This document shows, one piece after another, positions 1 to 5,400 of a DNA stretch of 11,840 nt; the stretch's first letter is position 1, and the number at the start of each line of letters is the position of its first letter. This DNA is from Reyranella sp. Lineage in GTDB: Bacteria > Pseudomonadota > Alphaproteobacteria > Reyranellales > Reyranellaceae. Under the pieces are notes generated by a model. It made no database searches and was not told where the DNA came from. It saw only the letters and a program-made list of their open reading frames with translations. The translations under genes and the position numbers were made by a program. Location of the stretch: the NCBI GenBank assembly GCA_004296815.1, contig SCVT01000297.1, forward strand, positions 1 to 11,840, read 5' to 3'.

Positions 1-186
1 CAGGTGAAGAAGAACGCGGAGAAGGCCAAGGAGCGGCTCGACAAGGGCCGCAAGCCCGCGAAGGCGCTCTACGACAAGCTCGAGAAGGTGGTGAACACGT
101 TCTGCCCGGGACTCGCCAAGCAGCCGCTGCACATGGACCGGTTCGGCGGCGGCCACCATCACGGCCACCACCATCCGCATCACTGA
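1..186 (+). CDS. Small Lys/Glu-rich protein with histidine-rich C-terminal tail (possibly 5'-partial)
   Basis: The frame is open from the left edge. A GTG at position 4 could be the start (60 aa), but no ribosome binding site is visible and the gene may begin outside the window. Residues 2-32 of the visible part are rich in Lys, Glu and Ala and look like an amphipathic helix. The tail after Gly-Gly-Gly is HHHGHHHPHH, with eight histidines in the last ten residues, which would be expected to bind Ni, Zn or Co. One cysteine lies in an FCPG motif. I do not recognise the family. A metal store or chaperone, or a metal-sensing tail on a larger protein, are possibilities inferred only from the tail. 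The gene ends 6 bp from the oppositely oriented neighbour, so the two are tail-to-tail. Confidence 0.6.
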   Translation, partial: QVKKNAEKAKERLDKGRKPAKALYDKLEKVVNTFCPGLAKQPLHMDRFGGGHHHGHHHPHH

Positions 187-192
187 AGTCGG

Positions 193-531
193 CTAGTAGC
201 CCATCTTCCAGCCGGCGCGCACGTAGCCCCAGTGGACGAGCTGCACGCCGGCGACGCCGTTCAGCAGGAAGGCGCCGGCGATGGAGATGAGCATCGCGGC
301 CAGGCCCAGCACCGAGGCGTCGAAGAGCTGGACGGCGATCAGCAGGCCGAGAAAGGCGCCGATCGCGAGCATGAGGGTGATCGCAGCCATCAGCGCGGCC
401 AGGAGATAGAACCCCTTGCCCTTCGACATCACGTAGAACGGTCCGGCGAGGGCGGCCCAGACGTAGGACCAGCCATCGATGATGATCGAATCGTCGGAAT
501 CAGGTCGGTCGAGGCGATAGGTCGGCAGCAC
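193..531 (-). CDS. Small membrane protein, DUF2628-like
   Basis: The protein is 112 aa from a GTG start, the only usual start codon between the upstream in-frame stop and the first hydrophobic segment. No clear Shine-Dalgarno is seen. After a polar N-terminus of about 20 residues comes the motif GWSYVWAALAGPFYVMSKGK, then hydrophobic stretches at about residues 43-69 and 73-95, and a short tail ending GWKMGY. An aromatic/proline 'W-A-GPFY' entry followed by two to three membrane segments resembles the DUF2628 family of small inner-membrane proteins. That assignment is from memory of the family pattern and is tentative. The role is unknown. It lies downstream of the NnrU-family gene on the same strand across an 82-bp gap, which might hold its own promoter. 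Confidence 0.72.
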   Translation of the reverse strand: MLPTYRLDRPDSDDSIIIDGWSYVWAALAGPFYVMSKGKGFYLLAALMAAITLMLAIGAFLGLLIAVQLFDASVLGLAAMLISIAGAFLLNGVAGVQLVHWGYVRAGWKMGY

Positions 532-613
532 TAAATCACGGCGTGTGGGAGATCTGAGACAATTTGCAGTGCATTTCTAGCATGGCTCCTGCAATAGTGC
601 CAACAGATGCCGA

Positions 614-1195
614 TCAGGCCGCGGTTACACCGATCAAAGTGTCATGTAGCCAGAACATGAGCACATAGGCCGCTGTACCGATCGCCACCACCAGCAGGTC
701 GTTCCGGGACCAGGCGGCCGGGGTGGAGGTGGGGGCGGCGCCGGTCTCGCCCCGGCGCTTGAGCGCGATCCGGTCGTAGACCGCCCAGGCGAGCAGCCCG
801 CCGAACAGGAGCATCGAGCCCAGGTCGCCGTTGACCAGCAGGTGCGAGAGCGCCCAGGCCTTCACGCCGACCAGCATGGGGTGGCGCAGGATCGCCTTGA
901 TCCGGCTCGGCGGCGCGTAGGCCGCGACCAGCGCCACGAAGGCGAACCACAGCAGCACCAGGGCGATGGGATGGAAGATGGCGCGCGGCGGGGTCCAGAC
1001 CTGGATGTAGCCCGCGCTCCGGTAGCTGCCGAAGCCGATCACGATCAGGACCAGTCCGGCGGCCGACACCAGGGAGTAGAGGCCCTTGTAGCCGCCTTCG
1101 CCCAGCCGGCCGATCGCAACGGCGCGTGCGCCGCGCATCGTCGTGAAGGTGTGGGCGCCGAGGAAGAGGACGAGACCGAGGACCAACCAAGCCAT
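614..1195 (-). CDS. NnrU family membrane protein
   Basis: The protein is 193 aa and mostly hydrophobic, with about five membrane segments (roughly residues 2-19, 38-55, 74-93, 124-141 and 166-184). It shows the NnrU pattern: GYKGLYSLVS at 35-44, then RHPMLVGVKAWALSHLLVNG at 104-123 followed by a Leu-Phe-Gly-Gly segment. NnrU is known from denitrification gene clusters, and the plant/cyanobacterial carotene isomerase Z-ISO is a heme-binding homologue. Histidines 15, 75, 105, 118 and 184 are candidates for heme ligands here, which is inference. No denitrification or carotenoid genes are visible nearby, so the specific role is open. The ATG at 1195 has no good Shine-Dalgarno but lies 5 bp after a TATGAT sequence. 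Confidence 0.88.
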   Translation of the reverse strand: MAWLVLGLVLFLGAHTFTTMRGARAVAIGRLGEGGYKGLYSLVSAAGLVLIVIGFGSYRSAGYIQVWTPPRAIFHPIALVLLWFAFVALVAAYAPPSRIKAILRHPMLVGVKAWALSHLLVNGDLGSMLLFGGLLAWAVYDRIALKRRGETGAAPTSTPAAWSRNDLLVVAIGTAAYVLMFWLHDTLIGVTAA

Positions 1196-1200
1196 GCCGG

Positions 1201-1239
1201 ATCATAGCATGGCGGCCAGTGTGGTTACTCGTGTGGTTA
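1201..1239 (-). promoter_or_regulatory. Possible nnrU-family promoter: direct repeat plus TATGAT
   Basis: On the minus strand, TAACCACAC occurs twice (1239-1231 and 1227-1219) with a 12-bp period. It is followed by TATGAT at 1206-1201, five bases before the NnrU-family ATG. TATGAT is a good -10 match, but no -35 hexamer lies 16-18 bp upstream; the inner repeat falls roughly there instead. An activator-dependent promoter giving a near-leaderless message would fit. The outer repeat contains the TAA stop of the neighbouring gene. Chance occurrence is possible. Confidence 0.28.
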
Positions 1240-1536
1240 TTGCTCGATCTGGGTGACGTTGCCGGTGCTGTCCACCGAGACGGCGACCTCGACGTCGTTC
1301 TTGCGGGCCTTGGCCCGCCACGAGCCGTCGTCCTGGCGCTTGAGGTCCTTCACGTCGGAGTAGCCGCTGGCCTCGATCTGGGTCTTGGCGGAAGTGGCCT
1401 GCTGAGTCGTGCCGGGCATGCCGGCGGGCGGCGCGGACGGCTTGGTCGATTGGCCGTCTGTAGAGGACGGCGTCTGGGCCATGACGAGGGAGGCCACAAT
1501 GACCAGCAACGCGGCAAACGGCACATCGAGCTTCAT
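1237..1536 (-). CDS. Small secreted PepSY-like protein
   Basis: The protein is 99 aa. The start is well supported: AGGAGA at 1547-1542 lies 5 bases before the ATG. Residues 1-21 form a signal peptide (hydrophobic core AALLVIVASLVMA, likely cleaved before Gln). Residues 22-48 are a Ser/Thr/Pro/Gln linker. Residues 50-99 contain 'IEASGYSDVKDLKRQDDGSW' followed by alternating strands and 'VDSTGNVTQIEQ'. This is the alternating pattern of a PepSY/YpeB-like domain, a small periplasmic fold thought to modulate other proteins or bind ligands. The partner is unknown. It lies immediately upstream of the NnrU-family gene on the same strand (41-bp gap) and could be co-expressed with it. Confidence 0.8.
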   Translation of the reverse strand: MKLDVPFAALLVIVASLVMAQTPSSTDGQSTKPSAPPAGMPGTTQQATSAKTQIEASGYSDVKDLKRQDDGSWRAKARKNDVEVAVSVDSTGNVTQIEQ

Positions 1537-1541
1537 CGAAG

Positions 1542-1547
1542 TCTCCT
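1542..1547 (-). promoter_or_regulatory. Ribosome binding site of the PepSY-like gene
   Basis: Minus-strand AGGAGA, 5 bases before the ATG at 1536. It fixes the start of the secreted 99-aa protein. Confidence 0.75.
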
Positions 1548-1600
1548 GGGCGTTCAGTGCCCAGGGTTAATGCACGAGCCCGCCCTTCGTTCCCGCCCCG

Positions 1601-1990
1601 TCAGGAAAGGTCCTCGGTCGAAACCTTCAATGCGTAGGACGGCGGGCATCCCAGCACCTTCAGGAAGGCCTGGTCGATCAGCCGGGCGATCTCCCGGGGC
1701 TGGTTGCCGCCCGTGCCGACGGTGGCGAAGGCATTGGCGTCCCAGTCGACGAGGTCGAGTTGCAGGTCCTGCAGCTCGTCGAGGGCGCCGCTCAGCTCGA
1801 GCCGGGTCAGCGGCTCCTCGGCGTGCGGATAGGGTGTGAAATTGATGGTATCGGCCATGACCTGGATGGAGACGTCGACGCCGTCGGCATTCACCGTCTC
1901 CAACGTGCAGCACAGCATGCCGCCCTCGTTCTTCTCGCCGTAGATGTCGGCGATCGCCGCGGCGATCGCGTCCGCCTGCTGCCCGGACAT
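1601..1990 (-). CDS. Conserved-looking hypothetical protein, 129 aa
   Basis: The frame is open to 2083, but the ATG at 1990 is chosen because a strong GGAGGGG (2005-1999) precedes it by 8 bases; the upstream extension lacks one. The protein begins MSGQQADAIAAAIADIYGEK, an amphipathic helix. A strand-rich middle follows (residues about 24-52, including CCTLE and ADTINFTPYP). The C-terminal half is acidic and leucine-rich (DELQDLQLDLVDWDANAF), then GTGGNQPREIARLIDQAFLK and a final strand. There is no signal peptide or membrane segment, so it is likely cytoplasmic. I do not recognise the family. It lies 64 bp upstream of the PepSY-like gene on the same strand and is divergent from the MORN gene. 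Confidence 0.72.
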   Translation of the reverse strand: MSGQQADAIAAAIADIYGEKNEGGMLCCTLETVNADGVDVSIQVMADTINFTPYPHAEEPLTRLELSGALDELQDLQLDLVDWDANAFATVGTGGNQPREIARLIDQAFLKVLGCPPSYALKVSTEDLS

Positions 1991-1998
1991 GTGTAAAA

Positions 1999-2005
1999 CC
2001 CCTCC
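1999..2005 (-). promoter_or_regulatory. Ribosome binding site deciding the start at 1990
   Basis: Minus-strand GGAGGGG, 8 bases before the ATG at 1990. It argues against the longer in-frame start at 2083. Confidence 0.75.
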
Positions 2006-2115
2006 AACGCCCCAATTGATCCCCGGCGGCTCCACGATTTGGCCGCACGCCAGAGCAACCGTCATTGCCGTAGCGCGTTCCATTTCTACGGTCGAGAGAC
2101 TGTTGAGGGGGCCTT

Positions 2116-2676
2116 GTGAGAATTCTTCCCGTCCTAATTTCTTCCGCGTTGATGCTGACCGTGCTGCCCGTGCTGGGACAGCAGATGGCGCTCGCGCCGA
2201 AGGCCGACTGCGCGCCGGAGGAACCGGATCCCGTGCAGATCAGCTGGGACGCGCCCTGCGACAAGGGCAACTGGCTGTTCGAGCCGGGGGTCGGCTGCCG
2301 CATGTGGGACTGGCATCCCGACACCGAGGACAGAGCGAGCTGGACCGGCACCTGCAAGGGCATCCTGAAGGAAGGGCGCGGCGTGGTGCAGTGGACCGAG
2401 CACGGCAAGCCGATCGACCGCTTCGAAGGCAGCTACCGCGACGGCCGCCGCGAGGGGCCCGGCCGCTATGTCTGGAACGAAACCGACCGCTTCGAAGGCA
2501 CCTACGTCGACGACGTGCCGCACGGTCCCGGCACGGTGACGCTGGCCGGCACGACGCTCACCGGCAACTGGCACAAGGGCTGCCTCACCGTCGGCGGCAA
2601 GGTCGTGGCGATCGGCGTGTCGCGGGCGAGCTGCGAGAACGGCGAGATCGCGGGCGAGACGGCGACACTGAAATAG
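2116..2676 (+). CDS. Secreted cysteine-rich MORN-repeat protein
   Basis: The protein is 186 aa from a GTG start, supported by GAGGGGG at 2105-2111. Residues 1-22 are a signal peptide (RILPVLISSALMLTVLPVLG). The mature part has two good MORN repeats at about 103-124 (FEGSYRDGRREGPGRYVW) and 126-147 (FEGTYVDDVPHGPGTVTL). A degenerate copy lies before them (from about 76, WTGTCKGILKEGRGVVQW) and another after (about 148, LTGNWHKGCL). MORN repeats form a beta-hairpin ribbon used in protein or lipid binding. Six cysteines (32, 48, 61, 80, 156, 173) could make three disulfides in the periplasm. The ligand is unknown. The next gene, another secreted protein, starts 39 bp downstream in the same direction and may share its transcript. 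Confidence 0.82.
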   Translation: MRILPVLISSALMLTVLPVLGQQMALAPKADCAPEEPDPVQISWDAPCDKGNWLFEPGVGCRMWDWHPDTEDRASWTGTCKGILKEGRGVVQWTEHGKPIDRFEGSYRDGRREGPGRYVWNETDRFEGTYVDDVPHGPGTVTLAGTTLTGNWHKGCLTVGGKVVAIGVSRASCENGEIAGETATLK

Positions 2677-2686
2677 GTCTCTGCTA

Positions 2687-2710
2687 GCCTCCGCCGGTCG
2701 AAGCGGGGGC
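2687..2710 (+). other. Hairpin over the ribosome binding site of the 2716 gene
   Basis: GCCTCCGC (2687-2694) can pair with GCGGGGGC (2703-2710) around an 8-base loop, with one G-T wobble. The 3' arm contains the only G-rich candidate ribosome binding site for the ATG at 2716, five bases further on. There is no T-tract, so this is not a classical terminator. It could lower translation initiation. High GC content makes chance pairing fairly likely. Confidence 0.35.
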
Positions 2711-2715
2711 TCTCC

Positions 2716-4029
2716 ATGACACGTCTCATCGCCTGGCTCGCGGCCCTGTTGGCCGCCGTCGCGATCGCCGCCGGACCGGTGGCGGCCCAGAACGCGCTGC
2801 AGATATTCGAGCGCGACGTCAAACCCCAGATGGAGCTGAAGAAGTTCACCTACGGCTCGGCGCGGCCGCTGGGGGACAAGGGTTTCGTCCTGACCGACGT
2901 GGTCGCCGTGACGCCGGCCGACCCCAAGACCGGCGACAAGGAAGCGACCATCAGGATCGACAAGGTGACGGTCGAGGAGACCGACATCGAGCGCTGGAAG
3001 AAGCCGAAGAAGGGCGAACCGGAGCTGGCGCCGCGCTTCCTGAAGATGAAGCTCGAGGGCATCTCGGGCGACGATGCCGCCTTCCACAGCCTCGAGCCCT
3101 ACGGCCTGCCGCGCGTGCCGGCCGACATGGCAATCGACTATCGCATCGACACCGCGACCAAGACGCTGACGGTCAACAAGTTCGAGATGGCGCTGCGCGG
3201 CCAGGCGCGCCTCGACCTGTCGGCCGTCATCGAAGGCGTCGACGACAAGGACAACGATCTCGACGGGGCGCAGGAGAAGGCGCGGCTGCGCACCGGTGCG
3301 GTGACCTTCGAGGACACCGGCGGTTTCCTGGCCAAGCTGCTGCCGGCGCTGGCCAAGGAGGAGAAGACGACACCCGAGGCCTGGGTGAACGTCGCGACAA
3401 TGGCGATCAAGGGCTTCGCGACCGGGCAGGGGCCGGCGACGCAGAAGGTGCTCGACACGCTGGTCTCGTTCATCTCCGACTGGAAGGCGCCCAAGGGGCC
3501 GCTCACCATCACCGTCAAGCCAGCCGCGACCACCGGCATCGGCGATCTCGCACGCATCGCCATGCCCAACGCGCTGACTGACGTGTTCGGCGTCACCGCG
3601 AGCTACGCCGGCACGCGCGAGGGCGCCTCGGCGGGCGGTGCGCCGATGGGCCAGCCATCGCGCCGCACGACGCGGCCGCCGGCGCCGTCGACGGATACCG
3701 ACAGCGACAGCAAGCGGCCGGCGCGCACGCCGCGGCTCACCGGCCAGGAGGCGTGGAACGGCGTGGTCGGCAACACGCTGACGGGCCGCCTCGACGGCAA
3801 GACGTATCACCTGCTGATCCGCAAGGACGGCACCGCCTCGCGCCTGCACGACGGTGAGATAGAGCCCGGCAAGTGGAAGGCTGAGGACGACAAGGTCTGC
3901 CTCAAGATCGGCGACGACGACCGCGCGTGCTACACGGTGGTGACGTCGGGCCGCACGGTCACGCTCACCGACTCGGGCGGCAAAGGCTTCCGGGCGACGC
4001 TGCTGACGGGCAACCCGCGCGACCTGTAG
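2716..4029 (+). CDS. Secreted two-domain protein of unknown function
   Basis: The protein is 437 aa. Residues 1-24 are a clear signal peptide ending VAA, cleaved before Gln25. Residues about 26-305 alternate hydrophobic and charged residues (FVLTDVVAVTP, ATIRIDKVTVEE, FEMALRGQARLDLSAVIEGV), which suggests long beta-sheets of the kind seen in AsmA- or YdgA-like periplasmic proteins; this resemblance is weak. Residues about 306-340 are a Pro/Ser/Thr/Arg/Asp linker. The C-terminal 95 residues form a separate small domain: GNTLTGRLDGKTYHLLIRKD, then GKWKAEDDKVCLKI and RACYTV. This 'G-W-C-C' plan is like small extracytoplasmic beta domains such as DUF995, with two cysteines that could pair. The function is unknown. 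It lies 39 bp after the MORN gene. Confidence 0.78.
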   Translation: MTRLIAWLAALLAAVAIAAGPVAAQNALQIFERDVKPQMELKKFTYGSARPLGDKGFVLTDVVAVTPADPKTGDKEATIRIDKVTVEETDIERWKKPKKGEPELAPRFLKMKLEGISGDDAAFHSLEPYGLPRVPADMAIDYRIDTATKTLTVNKFEMALRGQARLDLSAVIEGVDDKDNDLDGAQEKARLRTGAVTFEDTGGFLAKLLPALAKEEKTTPEAWVNVATMAIKGFATGQGPATQKVLDTLVSFISDWKAPKGPLTITVKPAATTGIGDLARIAMPNALTDVFGVTASYAGTREGASAGGAPMGQPSRRTTRPPAPSTDTDSDSKRPARTPRLTGQEAWNGVVGNTLTGRLDGKTYHLLIRKDGTASRLHDGEIEPGKWKAEDDKVCLKIGDDDRACYTVVTSGRTVTLTDSGGKGFRATLLTGNPRDL

Positions 4030-4050
4030 ATCGCGTGATACAAACGATAC

Positions 4051-4080
4051 TTGGACCCGCTTGGGTTGCAGGCCTAGGCT
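4051..4080 (+). promoter_or_regulatory. Candidate promoter of the collagen-like gene
   Basis: TTGGAC at 4051-4056 and TAGGCT at 4075-4080 are separated by 18 bp in the 57-bp gap after the 2716 gene. The expected transcription start would fall near 4087, the A of the next ATG, and no Shine-Dalgarno precedes that ATG. This would give a leaderless message. The -10 match is only partial, so the call is weak. Confidence 0.25.
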
Positions 4081-4086
4081 GACGCC

Positions 4087-5400
4087 ATGGCCGATATCCT
4101 CCTCCTGCGACGAGATTGGGACGGCAAGCGCCTCACGCTGAGTGGGCGCGTGACTGGCCCGTGGCACGGCAAGTCCGTGCGGGCAGCGCTGCTGCCTCCA
4201 GCTGGCGAACCGGCACGCGGACCTTTGAGCGAGACGGTCGCGCCGGTGAAGCCGGACGGCTCGTTCTCCTTGGACCTGCCCATCGGAAAAGTTGTCTTCG
4301 GCACCCGACTCGAACTCATGGACCCTGATGACGAGAAGACTTTCTGGATGGGAAGCGGCGCCATCATGCCCCTTGCCTGGACGGGCGGCGCAGTACCCGG
4401 TGAGCCCACGGGACCGAGCGTCCCTGGAGTTCCGGGCCTTCCCGGAACACCCGGCATTCCAGGCATTCCAGGCATACCGGGAATCCCCGGCACGCCCGGT
4501 ACGCCGGGGGGTGATCCCGGCACTGGGCCAGGCGGTGGGCCAGGCAACCCGTTCCGCTGGCCGTTTCAGATTCCCTGCCTTTGCGCCTTGCTGCCGTGGA
4601 GCTGCACGACACTTCTCGGTGCCTGGAAGGCATTGCTGATCCTCGCAATCGGCTTTTGGTACGTCTGCCTCGTGCTCGTTCCGCCCGACTGGGGCGTCCG
4701 CACGGCGTGGTGCCTGGTGACGGGCGAAGGAGCCAACTTCGCGCGGCTCGTCGGGACGACCGCTGCGTCGGGTGTCGGTGGAGCGGGAGGAGGCGCGACG
4801 ACTTCGGGCGTCGCGGGTGCTGTCGCAGGCGGTGCCGGCGGCACCGCCGTCGCGCCGGGGCCCGGGACGGCGGTCGGAGCTGGTGTCGGTGGAGGCGGCG
4901 GCGCGGTTGCCGGTGGCGTGGGTGGCGGCGTTGGTGCGGCGAGCTCGGCGGCCGGAACCGAGATCGCCGTGCAGCAGGTCCTGCGCACCATCGACGGGAT
5001 CATCGGCCTGATCGACGGCGTTGTCGCGCTCGTCGGTATGTTCCTGCGCCTGCTCGCCGAGCTCGTCTCGCTGTTCGCGTGCGGGATCATGATCGTGTGG
5101 TTCATTTGCTGCGCGCGAGGAGATCGCTGTCGCCTGATCTCCAATCTGGCGTGGGTCCTTGAAGCGATCATAGTGGTCGCCTTGCCGATCGGTGGCTCGA
5201 TCGTCGGCCTGCTGCTGTGGGGCTTCAGCTATCTGCCGCACGTTGCATGTGCTCGGGCAGGGACCCAGTGGTTCCTCGAACTTGCGGGCCACCTCCTGCT
5301 GGCGACCATCATCTACGGCATCGTGCGATGGCTGCGCGATCGCAACCGCTGTCCGGTGCTTGTGCTCTGGCAATGGCCTTGGACGGAGAAGACCCCATGA
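4087..5400 (+). CDS. Membrane protein with collagen-like Gly-X-Pro tract and glycine-rich segment
   Basis: The protein is 437 aa with no signal peptide. Residues 1-100 look like a small beta-sandwich (KRLTLSGRVTG, VRAALLPPAG, VKPDGSFSLDLP, TRLELMDPDD), loosely like transthyretin or carboxypeptidase-regulatory folds. Residues 114-140 are nine uninterrupted G-X-P triplets, followed by a Gly/Pro linker to about 155. A first membrane segment lies near 174-198. Residues 224-290 are mostly Gly, Ala, Val and Thr. Further membrane segments lie near 303-345, 353-380 and 396-415. Eleven cysteines cluster at the membrane borders (for example C164, C166, C173, C341, C342, C348). I recognise no family with this order. 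It overlaps the next gene by ATGA, so the two products probably act together. Third codon positions carry more A/T than in neighbouring genes. Confidence 0.82.
   Translation: MADILLLRRDWDGKRLTLSGRVTGPWHGKSVRAALLPPAGEPARGPLSETVAPVKPDGSFSLDLPIGKVVFGTRLELMDPDDEKTFWMGSGAIMPLAWTGGAVPGEPTGPSVPGVPGLPGTPGIPGIPGIPGIPGTPGTPGGDPGTGPGGGPGNPFRWPFQIPCLCALLPWSCTTLLGAWKALLILAIGFWYVCLVLVPPDWGVRTAWCLVTGEGANFARLVGTTAASGVGGAGGGATTSGVAGAVAGGAGGTAVAPGPGTAVGAGVGGGGGAVAGGVGGGVGAASSAAGTEIAVQQVLRTIDGIIGLIDGVVALVGMFLRLLAELVSLFACGIMIVWFICCARGDRCRLISNLAWVLEAIIVVALPIGGSIVGLLLWGFSYLPHVACARAGTQWFLELAGHLLLATIIYGIVRWLRDRNRCPVLVLWQWPWTEKTP
4426..4506 (+). repeat. Nine tandem 9-bp units coding Gly-X-Pro
   Basis: Nine consecutive 9-bp units each encode Gly-X-Pro with X = V, L, T, I, I, I, I, T, T. 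Two adjacent units are identical (GGCATTCCA at 4453-4461 and 4462-4470); the others differ mainly at synonymous positions. Unit number could vary by replication slippage without shifting the frame. Confidence 0.9.

Noticed and set aside
536..583. Possible 15-codon leader peptide upstream of the DUF2628-like gene
   Set aside because: The AGGAG is only 2 bases from its ATG and there is no attenuator-like hairpin or codon run.
1991..2083. Upstream start for the 129-aa protein
   Set aside because: The strong ribosome site at 1999-2005 lies inside this stretch and serves the ATG at 1990.
1554..2408. Minus-strand frame spanning the divergent region
   Set aside because: It overlaps the 129-aa gene in another frame and the MORN gene antisense. 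Its composition is Arg/Pro-rich and no family pattern is visible.
2677..2715. Rho-independent terminator between the MORN and 437-aa genes
   Set aside because: The hairpin is followed by TCTCCATG, not a T-tract, and lies on the ribosome site.
4071..4081. GGCCTAGGCTG, which recurs near 5741
   Set aside because: The second copy is ordinary coding sequence; two copies of an 11-mer without conserved context are not evidence of a site.
5217..5396. Longer N-terminus for the second gene of the membrane module
   Set aside because: It would lie entirely inside the upstream gene. The ATGA overlap at 5397 is the normal arrangement for coupled genes and gives a sensible N-terminus.
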